7,452 nt of DNA from Deltaproteobacteria bacterium (GTDB taxonomy: Bacteria > Desulfobacterota > DSM-4660 > Desulfatiglandales > HGW-15): assembly GCA_019308525.1 (NCBI GenBank), contig JAFDIC010000187.1, positions 1 through 7,452 of the forward strand, in the 5' to 3' direction. Position 1 is the stretch's first letter; every line of letters begins with the position of its first letter. A model generated the notes under the pieces. The model had not been told where the DNA came from. It did not search any database and saw nothing but the letters and a program-made list of their open reading frames with translations. This document shows, piece after piece, positions 1 through 6,139 of this stretch. The position numbers and the translations under genes are program-made.

Positions 1-1
1 C

Positions 2-148
2 TTCGGTGATTTTGAATTTGATGGGCTTGAAAAGGACAAGGAGTACCGTATCCTCATCGAGCACGATGGATATGAAAGCCGAGAGCTGGATGTGTGGACA
101 GGGACCGACCTGAACCTCGGCGAGATCCTCCTGAAGCCAAGTGAATAG
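2..148 (+). CDS. C-terminal fragment with carboxypeptidase-regulatory/Cna-B-like domain (possibly Fe-S subunit of a molybdoenzyme)
   Basis: Only the last 48 codons of this gene lie in the window; the frame is open from base 2 to a TAG at 146-148. The peptide begins FGDFEFDGL and continues with a GYESRELDV stretch and a final LNLGEILLKP strand. This is the pattern of a small beta-sandwich domain of the carboxypeptidase-regulatory/Cna-B type. Such domains occur at the C-terminus of some four-cluster ferredoxin-like subunits of DMSO-reductase-family enzymes, including the small subunit of pyrogallol-phloroglucinol transhydroxylase. That link is from family knowledge and memory; no cysteine cluster is visible here, so the product is an inference. 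Other extracellular or oxidoreductase proteins also carry this domain. The gene ends 109 bases before the next one and points the same way, so it may be in the same operon. Confidence 0.5.
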   Translation, partial: FGDFEFDGLEKDKEYRILIEHDGYESRELDVWTGTDLNLGEILLKPSE

Positions 149-257
149 GCAATGGTTGGGAGGGATTGCCATATCTCGAAAAGAGTGCCCTTGAGACCGT
201 GTTGAAAAGACATCCCGCGGTGTTTTACAGAACTCAACCCAGGAAGGAGGAAGTATT

Positions 258-1025
258 ATGGCCATTAAGTTTTACGACCTGTCTCAACCATTTGGGGCCA
301 ACACGCCCCTGTGGCCATGGCCGGTAATGACGGACGTATCAATACACAGGGTATCCTTCCCTGAAAGGGACCGCTTTCCAGGCGGGGTAAACAAGCTGAC
401 CACTGTTATTACCACAAAGTTTCACGCGTCTACCCACATGGACGCCCCTTCACACGTGTTACAGGGAGGGTTGAATATCGACCAGATTTCCCTGGACAAA
501 TGCTACGGGACAGGCGTAATCATTGATATGAGACACAAGGGAAAGTGGGATATCATAACAGCCGAAGACCTCGAGAAGGCCGAGCCCAAGATTGAAGAAG
601 GCGACTTCGTGGTGGTGAACACAGGCTGGCACAAGTATTTCAAGACCAAGCCCTATGACTTCTTCAATTACTTCCCTGGCTTCTATGAAGATGCCGGCGA
701 GTGGTTCGTAAAGAAGAGGGTAAAGGCCGTGGCCATAGACGGAGGAGCCATGGACAGCCCACTGGCCCATCGTCCCCTGGACAAGTATGCGCCGTGGTTA
801 TACCAGGAGTACCTGGAAGAGACGGGGAAGGATGCAAACGAGGAGTTCCCCGTATATGAACCCTGCCATCTTGCCCTGGCCAAGGCGGGTATCCCGGGGA
901 TCGAGATAGCTGGAGGCCAGATAGACGAGGTAACGGGTATCAGGTGCACCCTTGCGTGCTTTCCCATTCGCTACGAGCATGGAGAGGCATCCATAGTGCG
1001 TCTCGTGGCCATAGTGGAAGAATAG
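258..1025 (+). CDS. Cyclase-family metal-dependent hydrolase (kynurenine formamidase/isatin hydrolase/cyclohydrolase-like)
   Basis: A 255-residue protein of the cyclase family (PF04199). The family signature HxxTHxDxPxH is clear as H56-A-S-T-H60-M-D62-A-P-S-H66 and should bind the catalytic divalent metal (Zn or Mn). A second conserved block, around AIDGGAMDSP (159-168), and a late one with H204 and GIPGIEIAGG (211-220), complete the fold. Length is normal for the family. No signal peptide is visible, so it should be cytoplasmic. The start is supported by a strong GGAAGGAGG site ending about eight bases before the ATG. Members hydrolyse cyclic or open amides, lactones and, in some anaerobic pathways, the ring of a cyclic diketone. 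Here it is followed 49 bases later by the acyl-CoA synthetase beta gene, so it probably releases the carboxylic acid that is then activated. The exact substrate cannot be read from sequence. Confidence 0.88.
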   Translation: MAIKFYDLSQPFGANTPLWPWPVMTDVSIHRVSFPERDRFPGGVNKLTTVITTKFHASTHMDAPSHVLQGGLNIDQISLDKCYGTGVIIDMRHKGKWDIITAEDLEKAEPKIEEGDFVVVNTGWHKYFKTKPYDFFNYFPGFYEDAGEWFVKKRVKAVAIDGGAMDSPLAHRPLDKYAPWLYQEYLEETGKDANEEFPVYEPCHLALAKAGIPGIEIAGGQIDEVTGIRCTLACFPIRYEHGEASIVRLVAIVEE

Positions 1026-1074
1026 AGATACTTGTAGGAAAAGCCCATAAAAACTCTAGACAAGGGGTAGTGCG

Positions 1075-1779
1075 ATGAACTTGGATGAGATTCTGAGCAA
1101 GGCAGGCAAAGAAGGAAGGGCCATATTGACAGAGGTCGAATCAAAAGAGGTTCTCAGGGGGGCAGGGATAAACTGCCTGGACACCAGGCTTGCTGCCAGC
1201 AAGGGAGAAGCCGTTTCTCTAAGCGAAGATACGGGGTACCCGGTTGTGTTGAAGGTGTCATCCCCGGATATTACCCACAAGAGTGACGCAGGGGGCGTGA
1301 AGGTGAATCTCAGGGACAAGAGCGAAGTGGAAAGGGCCTACGATGAAATCATGGCATCCGTCAAGGCCAAGTATCCCGATGCCAGAATCGAAGGCGTCTC
1401 TGTGCAGGCCATGGCCAGGCCCGGGATCGAAATCATCATGGGTATGACAAGGGATCCGCAGTTCGGCCCTGTTCTCATGTTCGGCCTTGGAGGCGTCTTC
1501 GTAGAGGTCCTGAAGGATGTTACCTTCAGGATAGTGCCCCTGGAAAAGAGGGACGCTTCAGAGATGATCAGGGAGATCAAGGGCTTCAGGCTCCTGGAAG
1601 GGTACAGGGGGCAGGATCCTGCTGATATAGCAAGCTTGGAGGAGATGCTCCTTAAGCTCTCAGCCTTTGTCGACGGCAGGGAGGAGATAAAGGAGATCGA
1701 CATGAACCCGGTTTTCGCATACAAGGACGGTGCACTGGTGGTGGATGCCAGGATAATCCTGGAAAGACAATCGAACTGA
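1075..1779 (+). CDS. ADP-forming acyl-CoA synthetase, beta (ATP-grasp) subunit
   Basis: A 234-residue stand-alone ATP-grasp subunit (ATP-grasp_5 type) of an NDP-forming acyl-CoA synthetase. Visible family motifs are the strand VVLKVSSPDITHKSDAGGV (57-75), whose H68 matches the second phosphorylated histidine of the archaeal beta subunit, the glycine-rich block MFGLGGVFVEVLKDVTFR (135-152), and the metal/ATP-binding C-terminal block EIDMNPVF with DGALVVDARI (207-227). Together with the alpha subunit encoded next it would catalyse acid + ATP + CoA to acyl-CoA + ADP + Pi, or the reverse to conserve energy. The size, about 25 kDa, is that of the separate beta subunit of Pyrococcus acetyl-CoA synthetase rather than of the fused bacterial proteins. 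AAGGGG at 1062-1067 precedes the ATG. The acyl substrate is unknown; an aromatic, alicyclic or hydroxy/oxo acid is likely from the neighbours. Confidence 0.9.
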   Translation: MNLDEILSKAGKEGRAILTEVESKEVLRGAGINCLDTRLAASKGEAVSLSEDTGYPVVLKVSSPDITHKSDAGGVKVNLRDKSEVERAYDEIMASVKAKYPDARIEGVSVQAMARPGIEIIMGMTRDPQFGPVLMFGLGGVFVEVLKDVTFRIVPLEKRDASEMIREIKGFRLLEGYRGQDPADIASLEEMLLKLSAFVDGREEIKEIDMNPVFAYKDGALVVDARIILERQSN

Positions 1780-1953
1780 GCAACGGGGTGAGGTCGAGGA
1801 GGTCGCAACGCCTGACAATGAGAGGGTCGTCCCAGGCCGGATCTCCGAACGAGCTAGTGCTGTGGGCAGAGCCCCCTGTTTGTTGAGATGAATCCCCGGG
1901 GTTGTATTGAAAGCCAAAAATGGCGGGAACCGCAAGAAAAGGAAGGTGTATCC
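1780..1953 (+). other. Long spacer between the two synthetase subunit genes
   Basis: These 174 bases carry no recognisable gene. An ATG at 1888 is in frame with the alpha subunit, but the 22 residues it would add (starting MNPRGCIES) do not resemble the family N-terminus. The stretch contains a small hairpin GGGC-aga-GCCC (1864-1874) and a self-complementary CCCCGGGG (1894-1901). No clear U-tract follows either, so I do not call a terminator. It is the longest gap in the otherwise tight run from 1075 to 5821. Confidence 0.45.
1939..1946 (+). promoter_or_regulatory. Ribosome-binding site that decides the alpha-subunit start
   Basis: AAGGAAGG lies seven bases before the ATG at 1954. The earlier in-frame ATG at 1888 has no comparable site, and the protein homologous region begins directly after 1954, so this site fixes the start. 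Confidence 0.7.
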
Positions 1954-3345
1954 ATGAAGTATTTTTTTGAACCAAGATCGGTTGCGGTGGTGGGAGCAAG
2001 CACGAACCCGAAGAAGGACGGCAATATCATACTGAGGAACATCATAGACAGTGATTTCTCCGGCGAGATCTATCCAATCAATCCCAATGCCACGGAGGTA
2101 TGCGGCCTGAAGGCTTACCCTTCTCTTCTTGATGTGCCGGGCGAGGTGGATTTGGTCGTCATCATCATACCCGCAAGGTTCAGTCCCCAGGTCATGGAAG
2201 ACTGCGCCAGGAAGGGTGTCAAGGCCGTCATTATCGAAGCGATGGGGTTCAGCGAAATAGGCGAGCAGGGCAAGAAGCTTCAGGATAGGATAGTGGAAAT
2301 CGCAAAGAAGAACGGTATCAGGGTAATGGGTCCCAACTGTACGGGCATAGTCTCCAGGGACCTGGTCACTTCCTTTTTCCCCATAAAAGACGTGCCCAAG
2401 GGAAACGTCACCATGATAGGGCAATCCGGACTCCTGGCCGCGGGTATGGCCTCGGATATCATTGTCAACAGGACCCTCAATGTCAGGAAGATTTGCTCCA
2501 TCGGGAACAAGTGTGATCTCAACGAGAACGACCTCCTGGAATACTTTGCAGAGGACGACCAAACACATGTCATCTCAATGTATCTTGAGAGCATCAGTGA
2601 TGGGAGCAGGTTTGTCAGGCTGGCCAGACATGTCACGCCAAGGAAGCCGGTAATACTCCTCTACGGGGGGAGGACCGGGGCGGGAGCCCAGGCTGCAAAA
2701 AGCCATACCGGGAGCATCGCCAGTAATGCCAGGATAGTTGACACGGCCCTGAAGCAATCCGGATGCATCAAGGCGGAGGACTTCGTTGAGCTGAAGGAAT
2801 TTGCAAAGGTGTTTTCCACGCAGCCCATCCCGAGGGGAAATCGGGTGGCTGTGGTAACGGCGGCCGGAAGCGTGGGCGTGGTTGTCTCGGACCTGTGCGA
2901 AGAAAGGGGCCTGGGGCTTCCTGAGCTTACAGCCGGGAGCGTGAAGGATCTCCAGGAGATTTTCCCCGAATGGATGCTGCCCAAGAACCCCATAGACCTT
3001 TGGTTCTCCATTGAACAGATAGGACTTGCAAAGGCCCTGGAAAAATCCATGAGAGCCTCCCTTTCCGCTCCCAACATAGACGCGCTGGTGGTAATACTTG
3101 CCGGTTTCGAGTACACAGTTGAAGTCATAGAGAAGAGAATAGTTCAAGAGATAGCTCAGCAGTACGGTAAACCGGTGATCGTGTGTATGCTCGTGGGATA
3201 CAACAAGTACAAGAACCTCATCCTGGAAAAGCTGGGTGTGGATATGCCGGTGTTCACTTCCCTGGCCTCCGGCATCAAGGCCTTGAGCAAGCTGTGCGAG
3301 TACGGGATGAGGATCTATCGTAAGGACGTAGAAGGGAGTGAGTAA
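1954..3345 (+). CDS. ADP-forming acyl-CoA synthetase, alpha (CoA-ligase) subunit
   Basis: A 463-residue protein when started at 1954, close to the 49-kDa alpha subunit of archaeal ADP-forming acetyl-CoA synthetases. Domains in order: a CoA-binding Rossmann domain opening with FEPRSVAVVGAS (about 5-16) and running to about residue 130, including the GPNCTG turn (126-131); a succinyl-CoA-ligase-like domain with GQSGLLAAGM (156-165) and GNKCDLNENDLLEYF (184-198); and the phosphohistidine loop KSHTGSIAS (249-257), in which H251 is the residue phosphorylated during catalysis. The C-terminal third is the third ligase domain. It pairs with the ATP-grasp subunit upstream to give a heteromeric enzyme that activates an acid with ATP, or makes ATP from an acyl-CoA. 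The stop codon TAA overlaps the next start (TAATG), so translation is probably coupled to the hydratase gene. Confidence 0.9.
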   Translation: MKYFFEPRSVAVVGASTNPKKDGNIILRNIIDSDFSGEIYPINPNATEVCGLKAYPSLLDVPGEVDLVVIIIPARFSPQVMEDCARKGVKAVIIEAMGFSEIGEQGKKLQDRIVEIAKKNGIRVMGPNCTGIVSRDLVTSFFPIKDVPKGNVTMIGQSGLLAAGMASDIIVNRTLNVRKICSIGNKCDLNENDLLEYFAEDDQTHVISMYLESISDGSRFVRLARHVTPRKPVILLYGGRTGAGAQAAKSHTGSIASNARIVDTALKQSGCIKAEDFVELKEFAKVFSTQPIPRGNRVAVVTAAGSVGVVVSDLCEERGLGLPELTAGSVKDLQEIFPEWMLPKNPIDLWFSIEQIGLAKALEKSMRASLSAPNIDALVVILAGFEYTVEVIEKRIVQEIAQQYGKPVIVCMLVGYNKYKNLILEKLGVDMPVFTSLASGIKALSKLCEYGMRIYRKDVEGSE

Positions 3346-4112
3346 TGGCATACAAGAACATTGTCTTGAACAAGGAAGGGCCGATCGCCACGATCACCTT
3401 CAGTCGGCCCGAGGCCTTGAACGCACTAAATAACCAGACAAGGCTTGAGTTCAAAGAGGCCCTCGAGGAAATCAAAGGGGATGATTCCACAAAGGTTTTG
3501 ATCCTTACCGGCGAAGGGCGGGCATTCATCGCAGGATCGGATATCAAGGAACTGAAGGACACAACGCCCCTCGGGGCCCATGACATAAAGAGGCTGGGGG
3601 AGATGATCGAGGAGCTTGAGAAACCCGTCATAGCAGCCGTTAACGGCTTTGCCCTGGGAGGCGGTTGCGAGATCGTAATGGCGTGCGACATTATTGTGGC
3701 GTCAGAGAAGGCAAAGTTCGGGCAACCGGAAATAAACATTGGCGTCATCCCGGGCGGGGGAGGGACGCAGAGACTCCAGAGGATGATAGGAGTCCACAGA
3801 GCCAAGGAACTCATATTTACAGGGGACATAATCGACGCCAGGGAAGCGGAACGCATGGGCCTCGTGAACAAGGTAGTACCGGCAGAAGAGTTGATGGCCC
3901 GGGCAAGGGAGATTGCCCAGAAGATATCCAGGAAGAGTTCCGCAGCCGTAAGGCTGGCCAAGGCCGCAATAAACAGGGGGATGCGCACTGATCTGGGAGC
4001 AGGGCTTGCTTATGAGCGTGAACTGTATAGCCTTTCCCTTACCACGGAGGACAAGGCCGAAGGCATAGAAGCCTTTATTGAAAAGCGCGAACCCAAGTAC
4101 AAGGGAAGGTAA
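3345..4112 (+). CDS. Enoyl-CoA hydratase/isomerase (crotonase family)
   Basis: A 255-residue crotonase. The first oxyanion-hole loop is AFIAGSDIKEL (60-70) and the second is NGFALGGGCE (100-109). Both acid/base glutamates of true hydratases are kept: E109 in GGGCE and E129 in FGQPEINIG. A PGGGGTQRL turn (136-144) and the C-terminal helices complete a normal-length protein. Having both Glu residues supports syn-hydration of a 2-enoyl-CoA to a 3-hydroxyacyl-CoA rather than mere isomerisation. The start shares one base with the alpha-subunit stop codon (TAATG), with GAAGGGAG just upstream, so the genes are co-translated. In context it would follow CoA activation and feed the SDR dehydrogenase and the thiolase. 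A BbsH-like role in an aromatic pathway is possible; the substrate is not readable from sequence. Confidence 0.9.
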   Translation: MAYKNIVLNKEGPIATITFSRPEALNALNNQTRLEFKEALEEIKGDDSTKVLILTGEGRAFIAGSDIKELKDTTPLGAHDIKRLGEMIEELEKPVIAAVNGFALGGGCEIVMACDIIVASEKAKFGQPEINIGVIPGGGGTQRLQRMIGVHRAKELIFTGDIIDAREAERMGLVNKVVPAEELMARAREIAQKISRKSSAAVRLAKAAINRGMRTDLGAGLAYERELYSLSLTTEDKAEGIEAFIEKREPKYKGR

Positions 4113-4155
4113 TAAAGGCCTTGAAGGCCACCGAAATCGGAAGAGTCAACATGAT

Positions 4156-4161
4156 GGGGGA
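4156..4161 (+). promoter_or_regulatory. Ribosome-binding site favouring the DUF35 start at 4169
   Basis: GGGGGA stands seven bases before the ATG at 4169. In-frame alternatives are a TTG at 4121 with only a weak site and an ATG at 4151 preceded by GGAAGA (4139-4144). The 4151 start cannot be excluded. Confidence 0.5.
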
Positions 4162-4168
4162 TTTGAAG

Positions 4169-4615
4169 ATGGAGAAATATGTTACAGAAAAGGGTAACGA
4201 GGTTGCGGCATTACCGGACCTGTTCACCTGGACAGAAGATGGGGTCAGGTTGATCAGCGCAAGGTGTAATTCCTGTGGAACCTATTTTTTCCCTGCCTAT
4301 CACGCGCAACACAGGCCCGGGTGCTCAAGGGAAGGAGTAGAGGAGGTCCTTCTGAGCAAAAAGGGGAAGCTGGCCAGCTATACCGTCCAGTATTATATGC
4401 CTCCGCCACCCTTCAAGACCGACAGGGATATCACTCCGTATTCAATAGGATTGGTGGAGTTCCCGGAGGGCATTCAGGTGGTGGGCATCATGGTGGGATG
4501 TGAGTCGGACAAGCTGCGAGTGGGACTCGAGGTAGAGACAACCACGTTCACCCTGTATAAGGATGAGGAAGGCAAAGATGTGGTAACATGGGCCTACCGT
4601 GTTCTTGACGAATAG
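4169..4615 (+). CDS. DUF35 zinc-ribbon/OB-fold protein, partner of the thiolase
   Basis: From ATG 4169 the protein has 148 residues; in-frame starts at 4151 or TTG 4121 would add 6 or 16. The N-terminal zinc ribbon shows C33-N-S-C36-G followed by FFPAYH. The usual second Cys pair is altered: only C52 (in HRPGC) remains, with H45 and H48 nearby. The OB fold begins with KGKLASYTVQYYMPPPPF (about 65-82) and ends near WAYRVLDE. DUF35 proteins form tight complexes with thiolase-like proteins: BbsA with BbsB in benzoylsuccinyl-CoA cleavage, and ChsH2 with the Ltp2 aldolase in steroid side-chain breakdown. The thiolase gene starts only 24 bases downstream, which fits such a complex. Its role is probably structural or in acyl-CoA binding rather than catalytic. 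The odd zinc site could alter or abolish metal binding. Confidence 0.85.
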   Translation: MEKYVTEKGNEVAALPDLFTWTEDGVRLISARCNSCGTYFFPAYHAQHRPGCSREGVEEVLLSKKGKLASYTVQYYMPPPPFKTDRDITPYSIGLVEFPEGIQVVGIMVGCESDKLRVGLEVETTTFTLYKDEEGKDVVTWAYRVLDE

Positions 4616-4639
4616 ACCGTTTCGAGAGAGGGGACTGAT

Positions 4640-5821
4640 ATGAGAGAGGTATCTATCATAGGTGTTGGATTGCACCCTTGGGGCAAATTCACCGAAAAAA
4701 CATTTGTGGAAGTTGGGACCGTTGCGGTTTCCAATGCCCTGAAGGACGCAGACATTGAATGGAAGGACATAGAAACCATATGTTCCGGTATCTATATCTG
4801 GGGAGGAAATGCGGGTCACCTCTCCGGACAGTATCTGGCCAGTGTATTTGGTGAAACCGGCATTCCCGTGATCAACGTATACAATGCCTGCGCCACGGGG
4901 GCCTCTGCCTTGAGGCTTGCCTATTTGAGTATTGCCTCGGGCCAATATGACACTGCTCTTTCAGTGGGCGTCGACTTATCGCCAGAAGGCTTTTTGACAG
5001 CCAAGTCAGATAATCCCAGGCAGGACAGAGATGTGCTGAGGTGGAGAATGGTCGGAATGCCGAACCCGACGTACTGGGCGCTTGAGTGCCGCAAGAGGAT
5101 GGAGAAGTACGGGACGACCGAAGAAGATCTGGCCAGGGTGAAAGTCCTGCTCAGTCAGTACGGGGCCCTGAATCCCAATGCCCGGTACAAAAAGACGTAC
5201 ACCCTCGAAGAAGTCCTCAACTCTAAAGTGGTCTGCGATCCGCTTAGACTTTTCGAGATATGCGCCACCAGCGATGGCGCTGCGGCAGTAATCCTTTGTG
5301 CTTCGGACAAGGCGACTAAGTATACTTCCAAGGCCGTAACCATCGCAGCATCGACAATGGGGAGTGCCATGTACGGTGATCCGACCATTAGGATATCCGC
5401 CCTTTCGGCCCCGGCAAAGGCTGAAGCTCCCATGCTCAGTGAGAGCTATTCCGCATCCCAGCAGGCTTACAAGCTTGCAGGGATAGGACCGGAAGATGTA
5501 GACGTGCTTGAACTCCCGGACAACAGTTCATGGCATTATCTCCAGTACCTGGAGACCTGTGAGTTCTGCGGTGAAGGAGAGGCCGAAAAGATGCTAAGGG
5601 ATGGTGAGACCAAGATCGGTGGGAAAGTGGCTGTCTGCCCAAGCGGCGGTTTCTCCTCTTTTGGAGAGGCAATAGGTGCCCAGGCCCTCTGGCAGGTCGT
5701 GGAGGCAGCATTGCAGCTCAGGGGTGAGTGCGGGGAACGCCAGGTGAAAAATGCAAGGGTGGCAATGGCCCAGACTTACGGGTTGATGGGGAATAGCGGA
5801 ACCACAATACTGAAGGTGTGA
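4640..5821 (+). CDS. Thiolase-superfamily acyl-CoA C-acyltransferase, BbsB/lipid-transfer-like, with altered His motifs
   Basis: A 393-residue thiolase-fold protein of the DUF35-associated (SCP2/BbsB-like) branch. The N-terminal half carries the nucleophile C84 in NVYNACATGASALRLA (79-94). In the C-terminal half the segment LELPDNSSWHYLQYLE (290-305) occupies the place of the usual HDxF motif, and SGGFSSFGEAIGAQ (335-348) that of SGGLxxxGHPxGATG. Thus the motif His of both blocks is replaced, by P293 and E343. The C-terminus AQTYGLMGNSGTTIL lacks the usual second Cys. ATG follows AGAGGGG (4627-4633) by six bases. Thiolytic cleavage of a 3-oxoacyl-CoA is the expected job, by analogy with benzoylsuccinyl-CoA thiolase BbsAB. 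A retro-aldol or condensing role, as in Ltp2-ChsH2, is a real alternative. The stop codon overlaps the start of a palindromic repeat. Confidence 0.85.
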   Translation: MREVSIIGVGLHPWGKFTEKTFVEVGTVAVSNALKDADIEWKDIETICSGIYIWGGNAGHLSGQYLASVFGETGIPVINVYNACATGASALRLAYLSIASGQYDTALSVGVDLSPEGFLTAKSDNPRQDRDVLRWRMVGMPNPTYWALECRKRMEKYGTTEEDLARVKVLLSQYGALNPNARYKKTYTLEEVLNSKVVCDPLRLFEICATSDGAAAVILCASDKATKYTSKAVTIAASTMGSAMYGDPTIRISALSAPAKAEAPMLSESYSASQQAYKLAGIGPEDVDVLELPDNSSWHYLQYLETCEFCGEGEAEKMLRDGETKIGGKVAVCPSGGFSSFGEAIGAQALWQVVEAALQLRGECGERQVKNARVAMAQTYGLMGNSGTTILKV

Positions 5822-5944
5822 TGCTTCCGCAAAAGCCCCATTTGCTGCGTTGAGCTTCATCTTTAGTCACTGCGGCGTACTTCCATGTACGCCTCATTCC
5901 TAAAGATTCGCTCGCCTTGCATCTGGAGCTTTTCCGAAAGCATC
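5820..5944. repeat. 125-bp imperfect palindromic intergenic element
   Basis: The whole stretch can fold on itself. Outer arms: GATGCTTCCGCAAAAGC (5820-5836) pairs with GCTTTTCCGAAAGCATC (5928-5944), 15 of 17 positions. Inner arms: ATCTTTAG (5859-5866) with CTAAAGAT (5900-5907), and GGCGTAC (5874-5880) with GTACGCC (5887-5893) around a six-base loop; the parts between pair partly, for example GAGC (5852-5855) with GCTC (5910-5913). It begins within the last two bases of the thiolase stop codon. The sequence resembles a REP-like palindrome I remember from several Desulfobacterota genomes, though I cannot name a published family. It could act as a transcription barrier, mRNA stabiliser or mobile REP-type unit. 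Confidence 0.8.
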
Positions 5945-6139
5945 ACTCGCATAAGGTTTCGACGAGTTGATCAACGCATGGGAAAGATGATGTTTCCACA
6001 AAAGCCGGATCTCCCCGCAGAGCGGAATCTGGCAAGCTGCGTTGCGTATCATTACGGAAACATAAGCGTCTAAAGAGTTGGTTGGATTGGTGCAGGGTAG
6101 ACTTTGAGAGGTGATGCAATCGTAGCTTGGGGGTGAGAA
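5945..6139 (+). other. Gene-free leader before the SDR gene
   Basis: The first palindrome fills 5820-5944 and the second 5989-6063. What remains holds a small ACTCG/CGAGT inverted repeat (5945-5949, 5963-5967), the 8-bp palindrome TTGATCAA (5967-5974) and GGGGGTGAG (6129-6137) as the SDR ribosome-binding site. I see no convincing -35/-10 pair; the gap and the palindromes make a separate promoter for the SDR possible, but it is not shown. Confidence 0.4.
5989..6063. repeat. Second, degenerate palindromic element related to the first
   Basis: GATGTTTCCACAAAAGCC (5989-6006) repeats the left end of the first element (5820-5837) at 16 of 18 positions. GCTGCGTTGCGTATCAT (6036-6052) resembles that element's GCTGCGTTGAGCTTCAT (5844-5860) at 14 of 17. 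The outer ends ATGTTTCC (5990-5997) and GGAAACAT (6056-6063) are perfect inverted repeats. Inside, GCCGGAT (6004-6010) and ATCTGGC (6027-6033) pair with one G-U. The core hairpin with GGCGTAC is missing. It looks like a rearranged or partly deleted copy. Confidence 0.6.

Noticed and set aside
148..170. GGCAAT/ATTGCC inverted repeat just after the first stop codon as a terminator
   Set aside because: Only six base pairs with an eleven-base loop and no T-run; too weak to call.
203..231. TTGAAA with a TTACAG about 17 bases later as a promoter for the cyclase gene
   Set aside because: The -10 match is poor and nothing else supports it.
1888..1953. N-terminal extension of the synthetase alpha subunit from ATG 1888
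   Set aside because: The extra 22 residues do not match the family, and a good ribosome-binding site precedes the internal ATG at 1954.
1660..2568. Long minus-strand open frame of 302 codons
   Set aside because: It lies antisense to the end of the synthetase beta gene and the first part of the alpha gene, with no recognisable domain; a shadow of coding sequence.
5967..5974. TTGATCAA as an FNR/CRP-type operator
   Set aside because: The FNR consensus needs TTGAT and ATCAA separated by four bases; this is a short simple palindrome and probably chance.
5885..6073. Plus-strand 62-codon frame in the thiolase-SDR gap
   Set aside because: It consists almost entirely of the two palindromic repeats, so its openness is explained by repeat sequence; no ribosome-binding site.
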